From Rhodospirillaceae bacterium (GTDB lineage Bacteria > Pseudomonadota > Alphaproteobacteria > UBA6615): DNA of 64,000 nt. A model generated the notes under the pieces. That model did not search any database and had not been told where the DNA came from. It saw nothing but the letters and a program-made list of their open reading frames with translations. Position numbers and translations under genes: made by a program. The stretch spans positions 1-64,000 of the forward strand of contig JABJEK010000057.1 of assembly GCA_018702955.1 (NCBI GenBank), read 5' to 3'. Below are positions 1 to 9,578 of this stretch, one piece after another (position 1 is the stretch's first letter; every line of letters starts with the position of its first letter).

Positions 1-1
1 C

Positions 2-1090
2 GTCGTCGAAGGCATGCAGTTCGACCGCGGTTATCTCTCGCCGTACTTCATCACCAATGCCGAGAAGATGATCTGTGAGCTGGATAATCCCTACATCCTG
101 CTGCACGAGAAGAAGCTCTCGAGCCTCCAGACCATGCTGCCGGTGCTCGAAGCCGTTGTTCAGTCGGGCAAGCCCCTGCTGATCATCGCCGAGGACATCG
201 AAGGCGAAGCGCTGGCGACCCTCGTCGTCAACAAGCTGCGTGGTGGCCTGAAGATCTCCGCCGTCAAGGCGCCGGGCTTCGGTGACCGTCGCAAGGCGAT
301 GCTCGAGGATCTGGCGACCCTGACCAAAGGTCAGGTTATCTCCGAGGATCTCGGCATCAAGCTCGAGAATGTCACGCTCGATATGCTTGGCACGGCCAAG
401 CGGGTCTCGATCACCAAGGAAGAGACCACGATCGTCGACGGTGCCGGCAAGAAGTCCGAAATCGAAGGCCGGGTCAACCAGATCCGCGCCCAGATCGAGG
501 AGACTTCTTCGGACTATGATCGCGAGAAGCTGCAGGAACGTCTGGCGAAGCTCGCCGGCGGTATTGCGGTCATCAGTGTTGGTGGTGCGACCGAGATCGA
601 AGTGAAAGAGAAGAAGGATCGCGTCGAAGATGCGATGCACGCAACCCGTGCGGCTGTCGAAGAAGGCATTGTTGCCGGCGGCGGTGTCGCACTTCTCTAT
701 GCGACCAAGGTTCTGGACAAGCTCGAAGGTGAAAATGACGACCAGCAGGTCGGCATCAACATCATCCGCAAGGCCATCCAGGCTCCGGTTCGTCAGATCG
801 CCGAGAATGCAGGCTTCGACGGTGCCGTTGTTTCGGGCAAGTTGCTCGAGCAGAAGGACACCGATTTCGGCTTCGACGCGCAGAGCGGTAAGTACACCAA
901 TCTCGTGAAGGCCGGCGTCATCGACCCGACGAAGGTCGTGCGCGCAGCCCTGCAGGATGCCGGTTCGATCGCGGGTCTGTTGATCACGACCGAAGCGATG
1001 GTTGCCGACAAGCCCGAAGTGGGTGGCGGCGCCGGTGCCCCGCCGATGCCTGATATGGGTGGCATGGGCGGTATGGGCGGCATGATGTAA
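2..1090 (+). CDS. groEL: Chaperonin GroEL, C-terminal part (gene runs off the left edge)
   Basis: ATP-driven 60 kDa chaperonin that forms tetradecameric double rings and folds proteins with GroES in the cytoplasm. The reading frame is open from base 2, so the N-terminal third lies outside the window; 362 residues are visible. They start in the apical domain ([16 protein letters not shown]) and include [17 protein letters not shown], the intermediate-domain stretch [22 protein letters not shown] and the equatorial region [14 protein letters not shown]. The tail is the typical [10 protein letters not shown] repeat. An intrinsic terminator follows directly, so this is the last gene of its (presumably groES-groEL) transcript. 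Identity is certain; only the 5' part is missing. Confidence 0.98.
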   Translation, partial: VVEGMQFDRGYLSPYFITNAEKMICELDNPYILLHEKKLSSLQTMLPVLEAVVQSGKPLLIIAEDIEGEALATLVVNKLRGGLKISAVKAPGFGDRRKAMLEDLATLTKGQVISEDLGIKLENVTLDMLGTAKRVSITKEETTIVDGAGKKSEIEGRVNQIRAQIEETSSDYDREKLQERLAKLAGGIAVISVGGATEIEVKEKKDRVEDAMHATRAAVEEGIVAGGGVALLYATKVLDKLEGENDDQQVGINIIRKAIQAPVRQIAENAGFDGAVVSGKLLEQKDTDFGFDAQSGKYTNLVKAGVIDPTKVVRAALQDAGSIAGLLITTEAMVADKPEVGGGAGAPPMPDMGGMGGMGGMM

Positions 1091-1117
1091 GCCAGTCCCT
1101 ACCGGACAAGATAAAGA

Positions 1118-1148
1118 GGGCCACACCGGCAACGGTGTGGCCCTTTTT
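1118..1148 (+). terminator. Intrinsic terminator of groEL
   Basis: Eleven base-pair perfect stem (1118-1128 with 1133-1143), GCAA tetraloop, then TTTTT. It lies 27 bases after the groEL stop codon. Confidence 0.9.
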
Positions 1149-1183
1149 CTTTGTGGCCTCTGCGGAGAACACCCAACCCACAT

Positions 1184-1266
1184 CCGTCATACGCGGGCTC
1201 GACCCGCGTATCTTGTCTCGTTGTCGGCTGGTGCATGAGATGCCCGGATCGAGTCCGGGCATGACG
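1184..1266. repeat. Inverted pair of short palindromic intergenic repeats
   Basis: Two copies of the same short element face each other. The left one, from about 1184, reads cgtcat + acgcgggctcgacccgcgta. The right one, read on the minus strand from 1266, is cgtcat + gcccggactcgatccgggca. Each is internally palindromic. Elements of this shape (gtcat followed by a palindrome around a TCGA-like core) are common between genes in many alphaproteobacteria. The pair sits between the convergent groEL and oxidoreductase genes, and the T-run at 1268-1275 could also let it act as a terminator. Confidence 0.6.
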
Positions 1267-1280
1267 CGTTTTTTTGAGTT

Positions 1281-2162
1281 TTACTCTTCCTCGACGGCGC
1301 GGATGATGCCCGCCTGATCGAGGTTGGCCCAGCCGCGGTCCATCATCTTCTGCCAGAGCTCAAGATTGGTCTTGAGCGAGACCAGATCGATGCCGACCTG
1401 CTCGGCCAGCTCGAGCGCCTGGAGGATGTCCTTGTGGTGCACCGACGCGCGGCCATGGGGCTCGAACGCGCGGTCCACCATGCGGCCGCCATGCAGGTCG
1501 AGGACGCGGGATTCGGCGAAGCCGCCGAGTAACGCCTGACGTACCTTGGCGGGGTCCACGCCGGCCTTGTCGGCGAGGGTGAGGCCCTCAGCGACGGCGG
1601 CCAACGTCATGCCGACGATGGCCTGGTTCGCGGTTTTCGTGACCTGGCCGGCACCCACGTCACCAATATGGGTGATGTTCTGACCCAGCACGTCGAACAC
1701 TGGCATCACGCGGGGCAGAACGTCGTCACCTGCGCCGACCATGATGGTGAGATTGCCGTCTTGCGCACCCCCGGTGCCACCCGATACGGGCGCGTCGACA
1801 TAGTGCGCGCCCAGCGCTGCGGCCTCTTCGGCCCAGGCGCGGGTCTCGCGCACCTTGGTGGTGCCCATGTCGATGATAGTCTTGCCTGCCGACAGGCCCG
1901 CGAAGACGCCGTCGTCGCCGTGCAGGACCTTGTCCACCGATGGGGTGTCGGTGACCATGATCATGGTGATGTCGCTCGCTGAGGCCACATCGCGCGGTGT
2001 GGCGGCGGTGTTCATGCCCAGGGCCGCCAATTCTTCGGCGGGGCCCGGGCTGCGGCTCGTCACCGTGACCTCGGCGCCGGCCTCGTGCAGGTTACGGGCC
2101 ATCGGCTTGCCCATCAGGCCGAGCCCGATGAAGCCGATTTTTGTGTTTTTTATATCCGTCAC
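1281..2162 (-). CDS. NAD(P)-dependent oxidoreductase, 3-hydroxyisobutyrate dehydrogenase family
   Basis: A 293-residue beta-hydroxyacid dehydrogenase of the 3-hydroxyisobutyrate / tartronate-semialdehyde reductase (GarR) / 6-phosphogluconate dehydrogenase-like family. The N-terminal Rossmann motif is GFIGLGLMGKPMARNL (about residues 9-24). The substrate loop APVSGGTGGAQ and the catalytic-lysine motif GAGQVTKTANQ are both present, so it should be active, but the substrate cannot be read from sequence. The start is GTG at 2162, placed 11 residues before the nucleotide-binding glycines; no strong ribosome site precedes it. It lies 20 bases downstream of the TerB-like gene on the same strand, so the two are probably co-transcribed. 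Confidence 0.9.
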   Translation of the reverse strand: MTDIKNTKIGFIGLGLMGKPMARNLHEAGAEVTVTSRSPGPAEELAALGMNTAATPRDVASASDITMIMVTDTPSVDKVLHGDDGVFAGLSAGKTIIDMGTTKVRETRAWAEEAAALGAHYVDAPVSGGTGGAQDGNLTIMVGAGDDVLPRVMPVFDVLGQNITHIGDVGAGQVTKTANQAIVGMTLAAVAEGLTLADKAGVDPAKVRQALLGGFAESRVLDLHGGRMVDRAFEPHGRASVHHKDILQALELAEQVGIDLVSLKTNLELWQKMMDRGWANLDQAGIIRAVEEE

Positions 2163-2182
2163 GACGCGCTACCCGGCTGCAA

Positions 2183-2587
2183 TCAGGCGGTGGCGTAGCG
2201 AGCCCGCGCGGCCCGCTCGATGGCGGCGGCGGTCAGGCGTTCGATGTTGAGCGTGTGGCGCAGCATTTCGAGCAAGCGCAGCTCTTCCTGGCTGGCTTTC
2301 TCGTCGGCCGTCGCGATGTCACAGGCGAGCACATAGGCCGTGTCGCGCAGGCGCTCGGGCAGCGCGTCGCGAATCTGCGCAAGCGCGTCATCCAAGCCGT
2401 CTTCGTTGGACAGCAGATCGGCGCAGTCGCGCGCGATGTCGGTGAGCTGCTCGGTGTCGAAGCCGGAAAAAACCGGGAGCTGGCTGACCATCTCGCCGAT
2501 CCGGCCGATCTCGGAATCGGTCATGTCGCTGTCGGCGGCGGAGACCATGACCATGGTGTAGACGAGGGCGGTCTGGGGTTCGATCAT
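2183..2587 (-). CDS. TerB-like (tellurite-resistance TerB fold) protein
   Basis: A 134-residue all-helical acidic protein resembling the TerB/DjlA-like domain. It has two repeats of the pattern seen in that fold: an acidic loop followed by E-I-G-R-I (AADSDMTDSEIGRIGEM, residues about 14-30) and a second acidic loop DIATADEKASQEELRLLEML. Acidic loops of this type bind metal in characterised TerB proteins. The start was set at the ATG at 2587 (MIEPQTALVY) because AAGGAAG lies just upstream; a longer open frame runs upstream to 2758 but overlaps the divergent permease. It is followed by the oxidoreductase gene. The role is unknown; many alphaproteobacteria carry such solitary TerB proteins. Confidence 0.75.
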   Translation of the reverse strand: MIEPQTALVYTMVMVSAADSDMTDSEIGRIGEMVSQLPVFSGFDTEQLTDIARDCADLLSNEDGLDDALAQIRDALPERLRDTAYVLACDIATADEKASQEELRLLEMLRHTLNIERLTAAAIERAARARYATA

Positions 2588-2714
2588 ATCGAATGCTTCC
2601 TTACTGGTGCGTAGGCTCGTTAAAGCGGCCGGGGGGAGTGGCGTCAAGCCGTCATAGGTGGGTTTGTCCAAAGACCGTATCGACAGGCCTTCGGACCCCC
2701 AATAGGTTGGTCCT

Positions 2715-3653
2715 ATGTCTGCCGTAATCAATGTCGCCGTTCCGGTTTTTGCAATCATGCTCGCGGGCTATCTCGCCGGGCATTTTCGTATCCTGGGTGA
2801 ATCAAGTTCCGAGGCGTTGAACGCCTTCGTTTACTGGTTCGCCCTGCCGCCGGTTCTGTTCCTGTCCATGGCCAGTGTGCCGGTGGCCGAAATCTTCAAC
2901 TGGCCGTTCATCTGGACGCTGCTGGGCGGGATGGCGATCGTCGCGATCCCGTCCGTGATCCTCGCGCGCTATGTGTTTCGCAACAGTCTGGGCGGGATCA
3001 CGCTACATGGCCTGACCGGGGTTTTCGCCAACACCGGTTACATGGGAATTCCCCTGTTTCTGGCCGCGTTCGGGCCGGACGGGGCGTTGCCGGCTGTCAT
3101 CGCCACCGCCGTGAACAATGCTGTGTTGCTGGGTCTCACGATCCTGTTGATCGAGATGGACGGCGGAGAGGGGCCGTCGCCGCTGCGCCTGTTCGCCAAC
3201 GCGGTGCTTGCGGTCGTGCGCGGGCCGCTGTTTTTGGCACCACTGGCGGGGATTCTCTGGTCCTGGTCAGGGCTCGGCCTGCCGGACCCGGCATCTAACT
3301 TTTTTTCGCTGATGGGGGCCGCCGCCGCGCCATGTGCGTTGTTCGCGATGGGGCTGTTCATGGTCGGAAAGCCGATCACCAGCGGTGCGTCCGAGGTTGG
3401 GTGGATGGTGTTCGTCAAACTGATTGGCCAGCCGCTCGTCACCTGGTGGCTGGCGGTCGCGATGTTCGATCTCGATTTTGAGATGACGCGGGGGGTAGTC
3501 CTGATTGCCGCATTGCCGACAGGCGCGCTTGCCTTCGTTGTGGCCCAGAAGTATGGGATTTTCGTGCAACGCTGCTCGGCGGCGATCCTTGTCTCGACGG
3601 TCTTGTCCGTCGTGACCGTCAGCGCGTTACTCGCCTGGTTCGGGACTGGCTAG
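2715..3653 (+). CDS. AEC-family (auxin efflux carrier type) permease
   Basis: A 312-residue integral membrane protein with about ten hydrophobic helices. It starts MSAVINVAVPVFAIMLAGYL and has the NAFVYWFALPPVLF segment and a mid-protein FANTGYMGIPLFLAAFGPDGA motif. The family includes bacterial malonate and dicarboxylate carriers and plant PIN-like auxin exporters; the substrate cannot be deduced here. The gene stands alone on the plus strand, and its stop overlaps by 4 bases the stop of the convergent helicase gene. Confidence 0.88.
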   Translation: MSAVINVAVPVFAIMLAGYLAGHFRILGESSSEALNAFVYWFALPPVLFLSMASVPVAEIFNWPFIWTLLGGMAIVAIPSVILARYVFRNSLGGITLHGLTGVFANTGYMGIPLFLAAFGPDGALPAVIATAVNNAVLLGLTILLIEMDGGEGPSPLRLFANAVLAVVRGPLFLAPLAGILWSWSGLGLPDPASNFFSLMGAAAAPCALFAMGLFMVGKPITSGASEVGWMVFVKLIGQPLVTWWLAVAMFDLDFEMTRGVVLIAALPTGALAFVVAQKYGIFVQRCSAAILVSTVLSVVTVSALLAWFGTG

Positions 3654-6439
3654 CGAGCCAAAAACTCTTCCGTCGCCTCGATGGCGTCGACCAGCCCGAC
3701 CCGTTCGGGCACCACGCCGTCGGGAAACGCGCCGAACAGTCGCGTCGGGGTCGCGGCATCGAGGATCACGAACACGCCCTTGTCACCCTTGCGCCGGATG
3801 AGCCGCCCATAGGCCTGGGACAAGCGGAGGCGGGCGAGGAGATCGTCATGGTTCCGGCCGCCGAACGCCTCGCGACGGGCGCGGTGAAGGATCGTCGGGC
3901 GGGGCCAGGGAATACGGTCGAAGGCGAGCATGCGCAGCGAACGCCCCGGTACGTCCACACCATCACGCACCGCATCCGTGCCGAGCAGGCAGGCGTTGGT
4001 CTCGGCCCGGAAGATATCGATCAGCGTGGCCACGTTCAGGGAATCCACATGTTGGGCGTAGAGCGGCAGTCCGGCGGCATCCAGCGCGTCGGCGATCCGC
4101 GCATGAACCTGGCGCAGGCGGGCGATTGACGTAAACAAGCCGAGCCCGCCGCCGCCGGACGCGACGAATAATTCGCGCATGGCGGCCGCCATCTGGTCGG
4201 CATCGTTGCGGCGTACGTCGGTGACCACGAACACACGGGTTTGTTCGGCATAGTCGAATGGTGAGGCGACGCGCACGTGAACCGCCGGCATCGGGAAATG
4301 GACCGCACCGGTGCGCGCATCGGCACTCACCCAGTCGGTGGGCGTTTCAGTAAGTGTGTCTCCGTCTGCGTTGCGGGTGTGGTCGGTCAGCGTGGCTGAG
4401 GTGAAGACCATGCCATGGGCGATAGGCGCCATCGCCTCGGCGAAGGGTTTGGTGGGGTCCACCCAGTGGCGGTAGAGCCCCGCATCGAGTTCGCGGCCGT
4501 CGATCCGCTCCACTTCTATCCAGTCCACGAACGCCTCTGATGCGGGTTCGACGACCGCATCGAGCATGTCGATCCAGGCGCCGATCAGCAACTCCGAGCG
4601 TCGCTGCAGTGCGCGGGCGACCGCCTCGATGCGCACGCGGGTGGCGCTGTCGAGCTCGTCAGCGTCGGCGTCCAGTCGGTGGATCAGCCGGGCGCAGAGC
4701 TTGCGCAGCGGTGTTGCCAGAGCCACGAGATGTTCGCGCAGCGCGGCCGCTGCGTCGGGCATGCCGTCGGATGGCGGCCGTACCTCGGTTTCAAGGGAGT
4801 AGGGGCCGTCGCCGGACTTGGCGCGGGCGAAGACCTGTTCGCGGACCTCGGCGAGGAAGGCCTCCGCCGGACCCTCGGTCATCGCGCCCGACAGACGATT
4901 GAGCCAACCGGGTGCGGGCAGGATTTGTGCCGCATCCAGGGCCGCCGCGAGCGCGTCGGCGGCATCCGCATCGTCCGCTGCAATCAGATCTTCCGCCCGC
5001 TCGCGCAGGCCGCGTGCGCGCCCGCCGCTTCGCCGCCGCCCGGTACCTTCGTTGCCGAGCAGCCAGCGACGCAGTTCGGCCATCTCGCGGCCGCTTAGAT
5101 GGGCGGCGAAGGCGGAATCCGCAGCGTCGAAAATATGATGGCCCTCGTCGAAAACATAGCGCGACGGGACGTTGGCGCCGTCGCCCCCGCCGTCGCCGGC
5201 ACCGAGTGCGGCCTGGATCATGACAAGCGCATGGTTGGCGACGACCAGCCGGGCCTTGCGCGCCTTGCGCACGGAGTGTTCGACGAAGCAGCGGTTGTAG
5301 TGGCTGCAGGCGGAATAGATGCATTCGCCGCGCCTGTCGGACAGGCCCAATGTTGGTGCGACCCCCACGAGGTCGACCAGCCAGGCGGGGAAATCACCGC
5401 CCAGGTCGCCGTCGCGTGTGGCCTGCACCCAGCGCGCGGTTAATGCCACGCCCAGCGCGTTGCGGCGTTGCAGGGTCGTGAACCGGCCCGCCGCATCCTC
5501 GAGGTTCAGCAAGCAGAGATAGTTTTCCCGCCCCTTGCGGATAACCACGTGGCGCGCTTTTTCATCCGGGTCCGGGTAGAGGCGGCTCAGCTCCTGATCG
5601 ATCTGCTGTTGCAGGTTGCGGGTGTAGGTGCTGATCCAGACCGGGCCGCCGTTCTTCTCCGACCAGATGCTGGCCGGCGCGATGTAGCCCAGCGTCTTGC
5701 CGGTGCCGGTGCCGGCTTCGGCGAGAACGATGTTGGGGCTGTCCTCCGCGGGGCGTGGTGCAAAAGCCTCGGCCGTGACGGCGGCGTAGTCGCGTTGTCC
5801 TTCGCGGCTTTCGGCATCACCGCCCAGCAGGAATGTTAATCGGTTGCGCGCCTCATCGGCAGAAACAGGGTCGTTGCCGGGCGGCGGCTCCGGCGCGGTC
5901 TCCCCCCACTCGGGTACCTCGCGCCACACAGCCAGAGCACCGGCGACGCGGCTATCGCTGTTGTCGGGCCACCCGGTCGTGTCCAGGGCCGCCAATACAA
6001 ACGGCGCCCATAGCCAGCCCGCGCGTTGCATCGCGCGGGCGATGGCGGCGGCATCCTCATAGCCCTGTCGATCGTCGGCGAGGTCGGTGAGCAGGCGGTC
6101 GGCGATGGCGATCAACGCATCGGCATCTTCGGGTTCGGTAATTCCGAGTGTCCGGGTGAGCCCCTGGATGGTGGGGAGCGTGAATTCGGCGGGCCGGACG
6201 AACGCGAACAATTCGAGCACGTCATAGCCGTCGATATGGTCGCTCCCCAGGCGCCGTGCTGTGGCCGGCCCGTGGCACAACACGGGAGGTTGCGCACGCG
6301 CCCGGCGGACGGCCTCGTCCGCGCCCAGCGCGTCGCGCGCGCCGCCCGCATCGCGCCAGGTCGCGAAGCTGCGACCGGCAACCAGGGATGGCAGATCGAC
6401 GGCGCGGACGTCATGGGCTGGGAAGGGCGGCTCGCTCAT
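3650..6439 (-). CDS. ATP-dependent DNA helicase, DinG/XPD type (superfamily 2)
   Basis: A 929-residue helicase. Walker A is AEAGTGTGKTLGYIAPA (around residue 245). A four-cysteine iron-sulphur signature follows (a Cys in YLCLLNLEDA, then CIYSACSHYNRC), as in XPD/DinG enzymes. Motif II is DEGHH, and the C-terminal helicase half includes the arginine-finger-like stretch QAYGRLIRRKGDKGV. DinG-type enzymes are 5'-3' helicases that unwind R-loops, D-loops and damaged forks. The protein is about 200 residues longer than E. coli DinG, because of an N-terminal region of some 200 residues before Walker A that starts with a charged helical segment. The ATG at 6439 is the first in frame. The gene appears monocistronic. 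Confidence 0.9.
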   Translation of the reverse strand: MSEPPFPAHDVRAVDLPSLVAGRSFATWRDAGGARDALGADEAVRRARAQPPVLCHGPATARRLGSDHIDGYDVLELFAFVRPAEFTLPTIQGLTRTLGITEPEDADALIAIADRLLTDLADDRQGYEDAAAIARAMQRAGWLWAPFVLAALDTTGWPDNSDSRVAGALAVWREVPEWGETAPEPPPGNDPVSADEARNRLTFLLGGDAESREGQRDYAAVTAEAFAPRPAEDSPNIVLAEAGTGTGKTLGYIAPASIWSEKNGGPVWISTYTRNLQQQIDQELSRLYPDPDEKARHVVIRKGRENYLCLLNLEDAAGRFTTLQRRNALGVALTARWVQATRDGDLGGDFPAWLVDLVGVAPTLGLSDRRGECIYSACSHYNRCFVEHSVRKARKARLVVANHALVMIQAALGAGDGGGDGANVPSRYVFDEGHHIFDAADSAFAAHLSGREMAELRRWLLGNEGTGRRRSGGRARGLRERAEDLIAADDADAADALAAALDAAQILPAPGWLNRLSGAMTEGPAEAFLAEVREQVFARAKSGDGPYSLETEVRPPSDGMPDAAAALREHLVALATPLRKLCARLIHRLDADADELDSATRVRIEAVARALQRRSELLIGAWIDMLDAVVEPASEAFVDWIEVERIDGRELDAGLYRHWVDPTKPFAEAMAPIAHGMVFTSATLTDHTRNADGDTLTETPTDWVSADARTGAVHFPMPAVHVRVASPFDYAEQTRVFVVTDVRRNDADQMAAAMRELFVASGGGGLGLFTSIARLRQVHARIADALDAAGLPLYAQHVDSLNVATLIDIFRAETNACLLGTDAVRDGVDVPGRSLRMLAFDRIPWPRPTILHRARREAFGGRNHDDLLARLRLSQAYGRLIRRKGDKGVFVILDAATPTRLFGAFPDGVVPERVGLVDAIEATEEFLAR

Positions 6440-6624
6440 CGGGGGACATTACCGGGGACGCCCCGAATCCCTAAAGCTTTGTGGGAATGCCGCTCGTATT
6501 TGCCCCAATTCACCAGCGATGGCGCATGACCCCGGCGAATGAATGCACCACATTCATTGCGCAGTTCGTGCCCGTAACGGGGCGCGAGGCCGATTGCCCA
6601 GGATGGTGCAAGGACGGAGCAAGG

Positions 6625-6906
6625 ATGATGGATCTCGGTTCCATGAGTCAGGTATCGACGTTGGTCCCGGAACCGGCGCGCAACCCTTCGGCTGCCCCTA
6701 CAGCCAACGCGCTGGCCCCGGCGACCGATACGTCGGGAGACGGATCGGGCAACCAGGGCCCCGGCTATCCGGTCGATCAGGTTGAGGTGCCTCAACCGGC
6801 GGCAGATGCGCCGGCGCCGTGGGTGGACCGCACGCCGACAGAGCCGCTGGTGGACCGGTCGTTTCCCTTATCCGACCGCGCGGCGCGCCTCAATCTAACG
6901 ATATGA
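6625..6906 (+). CDS. Small Pro/Ala-rich hypothetical protein
   Basis: I do not recognise this family. The 93-residue frame starts at the ATG at 6625, preceded by GGAG with 5-base spacing. The middle is low-complexity (Pro, Ala, Thr, Asp, Gly; residues about 15-60) and probably disordered. The C-terminus is more ordered and charged (PLSDRAARLNLTI). No signal peptide or membrane segment is visible. The open frame could extend to an ATG at 6481, but that start lacks a ribosome site. It lies between the divergent helicase and lysK, 90 bases before lysK. It may be a real small protein or a chance frame in GC-rich DNA. Confidence 0.45.
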   Translation: MMDLGSMSQVSTLVPEPARNPSAAPTANALAPATDTSGDGSGNQGPGYPVDQVEVPQPAADAPAPWVDRTPTEPLVDRSFPLSDRAARLNLTI

Positions 6907-6996
6907 AGCAGCCTTGATCTGAAGAGGGGGCGGTTGACCTGATTCCGGCCCGCGCCTAGTTTCCGCCGCACGTAACTGGCGGACGAAAACGGGCAT

Positions 6997-8598
6997 ATGG
7001 CAAACGATCAAGACATGCTGTTGGCGGCCAAGGCATGGCCGTTTCAGGAGGCGAGGACGATTCTCGATCGTTTGGGCGGCCCCGATGCCGCGCAAACGCC
7101 CGAGAAGGGCTATGTGCTGTTCGAGACCGGCTACGGGCCCTCGGGTCTGCCGCATATCGGTACATTCGGTGAGGTGGCGCGGACCACGATGGTGCGCCAT
7201 GCATTCCAGCAGATGTCGGACATCCCCACGCGCCTGGTTGCGTTTTCCGACGACATGGACGGGCTGCGGAAGGTTCCCACGAATCTGCCCGAACAGGAGA
7301 TGCTCAACAGCCATCTTGGCAAGCCGCTGACGGCGGTGCCGGACCCGTTCGGCACCCATGATAGCTTTGCCGCCCACAACAATGCACGCCTGCAGGCATT
7401 CCTCGATACGTTCGGGTTTGAATATGAGTTCTACAGCTCGACCGAATGTTACCGGGCGGGCATGTTCGACGACACGCTGCGCGCGATGCTGTCGCATTAT
7501 GACGCGATCATGGGTGTGATCCTGCCGACCCTGGGCGCGGAACGTCAGGCGACCTACAGCCCGTTCCTGCCGGTCTGTCCGCGCACCGGCGTGGTGCTGC
7601 AGGTGCCGATGGAGGCGACCGACCCCGAGGCGGGCACGGTCACCTACAAGGACCCCGAAACGGATGTTGCCGTTGAGACGCCGGTTACCGGGGGGCATTG
7701 CAAGCTCCAGTGGAAGGCGGACTGGGCGATGCGCTGGGTGGCCCTGTCGGTCGACTACGAGATGTCGGGCAAGGACCTGATCGATTCCGTGAATTTGTCG
7801 GGGAAAATCTGCCGCATCCTCGGCGCCAGACCGCCCGCCGGCCTGACCTATGAGCTGTTCCTCGACGAGAATGGCGAGAAGATATCCAAGTCCAGGGGCA
7901 ACGGCCTGACGATCGAGGAGTGGCTCACTTATGGGCCGCCCGAGAGCCTGTCCCACTATATGTTCGGCAAGCCGAAATCCGCCAAGCGCCTGCATTTCGA
8001 TGTGATACCAAAATCCGTTGATGAGTATCTGACCAACGTCGCGCGCTATCCGGCACAGGAACCGGACAAGCAACTCGAGAGTTCCGCCTGGCACATCCAC
8101 ACCGGTGACGTGCCGCCCGCGGGGGCCGATCTGTCGTTCGGGCTTTTGTTGAATTTGGCGGGTGCGTGCAATTCGGAAGATCCGGCGGTGCTTTGGGGTT
8201 TCATCGAGCGATATGCAGAAGGTGCGACGCCGGAGAACAGCCCGTTTATTGATCGGCTCGTCGGCCATGCGATTGCCTACTACCGCGACTTCGTCAAACC
8301 GTCGAAGCAATATCGCGCGCCCGACGATAAGGAACGCGCCGCGCTAAGTGACCTGGCGGATCGTTTTGCGGCGATGCCGGCCGACGCGGACGGCGAGGCG
8401 CTGCAGAATGAGGTCTATGCCGTCGGCAAGGACCACGAGTTCGAGCCGCTGCGCGACTGGTTCCGCGCGCTCTATGAGGTGCTGTTCGGCCAGAGCCAGG
8501 GGCCTCGGTTCGGCTCCTTCGCCGCGCTCTATGGCCGCGACGCGACGGTCGACCTGCTGCGACGCGCGCTGGCGGGTGAGGACCTCAGCGCCGCCTAG
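6997..8598 (+). CDS. lysK: Lysyl-tRNA synthetase, class I
   Basis: Charges tRNA-Lys with lysine in the cytoplasm. This 533-residue enzyme is the class I form found in archaea, alphaproteobacteria and spirochaetes, unrelated to the class II LysS of most bacteria. The HIGH-type signature is [10 protein letters not shown] (residues about 50-59) and the KMSKS-type motif is [11 protein letters not shown] (about 293-303). The C-terminal helical bundle matches tRNA-binding domains of the family. No second lysyl-tRNA synthetase is in the window. The stop overlaps the stop of the convergent aminotransferase by 4 bases. Confidence 0.96.
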   Translation: MANDQDMLLAAKAWPFQEARTILDRLGGPDAAQTPEKGYVLFETGYGPSGLPHIGTFGEVARTTMVRHAFQQMSDIPTRLVAFSDDMDGLRKVPTNLPEQEMLNSHLGKPLTAVPDPFGTHDSFAAHNNARLQAFLDTFGFEYEFYSSTECYRAGMFDDTLRAMLSHYDAIMGVILPTLGAERQATYSPFLPVCPRTGVVLQVPMEATDPEAGTVTYKDPETDVAVETPVTGGHCKLQWKADWAMRWVALSVDYEMSGKDLIDSVNLSGKICRILGARPPAGLTYELFLDENGEKISKSRGNGLTIEEWLTYGPPESLSHYMFGKPKSAKRLHFDVIPKSVDEYLTNVARYPAQEPDKQLESSAWHIHTGDVPPAGADLSFGLLLNLAGACNSEDPAVLWGFIERYAEGATPENSPFIDRLVGHAIAYYRDFVKPSKQYRAPDDKERAALSDLADRFAAMPADADGEALQNEVYAVGKDHEFEPLRDWFRALYEVLFGQSQGPRFGSFAALYGRDATVDLLRRALAGEDLSAA

Positions 8599-9440
8599 TC
8601 GCCTGAATGGGCGAAATCCCAGTAGAGTTCGCGGGCGCGGCGGTAGATGGGGCCCGGCTGCAGGCGGCGGTCTTCGTATTGGATTACCGGCTGGACCTTG
8701 CCGTAGTTGCCGGAATTGAAAATCTCGTCGGCCTCGAGCAACTCACCGGCCTCGACCGTGCGCTCCTGCACCTCGATCCCGTCGTCGCGCATCAATTGAA
8801 TAAGCCGCTGGCGGGTGATGCCGTTCAGGAACGATCCGTTTGGCACCGGTGTAATCGCGACGCCGTCCCGGACGATCCATATGTTGGCCGTGGCGAATTC
8901 AGCGACATGGCCCAGCGCATCGCGCATGACCGGATTGTCGAAGCCGCGATCGCGTGCATCGATGATCGCGCGCGACGAGTTGGGATAATGGCAGGACGCC
9001 TTTGCGTCGGTCGGCGCGAGTTCGGGCCCAGGCCGTCGGTAGGGGCTGAGGCAGCAGGAAAAACCGTCGCCGGTCGGCATCGGTGCCTCGAAGACGGTCA
9101 GGACGAAACGCGTGCTGTCCGGGTCGGGCGCGAGCAGGCCGAGCCCGGCGTCGGCGTAGAGCATTGGCCGCACGTAGAGTTCGGCGTCCGCGCCGAAGCG
9201 CGACACGCCATCGAGCGCGATCTGCTGGATGTCATCGGCCGGCAGGGGAGACTTCAGATGCAGGGCGGCGGCAGAATTGACCACCCGCTGGCAGTGTCGA
9301 TCCAGATCCGGCGTGACCCCTTCGAAGGCACGCGCGCCATCAAACGCGATCGAGCCGAGCCAGATGGCATGAGACGTGGCGCCGATCACCGGCACGTTGC
9401 CGTCATGCCAGTCGCCGTCGATGTACGTAATTGCGCTCAA
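8595..9440 (-). CDS. Class IV aminotransferase, branched-chain aminotransferase-like
   Basis: A PLP-dependent fold-type IV transaminase of about 281 residues. The active-site lysine lies in [15 protein letters not shown], where the usual AKAGGNYLNS of classic IlvE is altered. The C-terminal cofactor loop reads [16 protein letters not shown] in place of EGTGENIF. Both variants fit an alphaproteobacterial subgroup of IlvE-like enzymes, so branched-chain or related amino acids are the likely substrates, but D-amino acids cannot be excluded. The open frame extends to 10304 but would there overlap def on the other strand. I chose the TTG at 9440 (then [13 protein letters not shown]), which leaves the normal family N-terminus. 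Its ribosome site (GGGA) is weak, so the start is moderately sure. Confidence 0.85.
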   Translation of the reverse strand: MSAITYIDGDWHDGNVPVIGATSHAIWLGSIAFDGARAFEGVTPDLDRHCQRVVNSAAALHLKSPLPADDIQQIALDGVSRFGADAELYVRPMLYADAGLGLLAPDPDSTRFVLTVFEAPMPTGDGFSCCLSPYRRPGPELAPTDAKASCHYPNSSRAIIDARDRGFDNPVMRDALGHVAEFATANIWIVRDGVAITPVPNGSFLNGITRQRLIQLMRDDGIEVQERTVEAGELLEADEIFNSGNYGKVQPVIQYEDRRLQPGPIYRRARELYWDFAHSGD

Positions 9441-9578
9441 GGGTCGTTCCCGGTTTAGAATCTGAAGCGCAAGGATAGCGTCATCGCTCGGGCAGGTGCG
9501 AGCCTTGTGTTTGGCCTGATTTGGCCCTGAGACGGCCGGGGCCTTGCAGCAAGCGGGCCGCGACCGCATATTCCGCCC

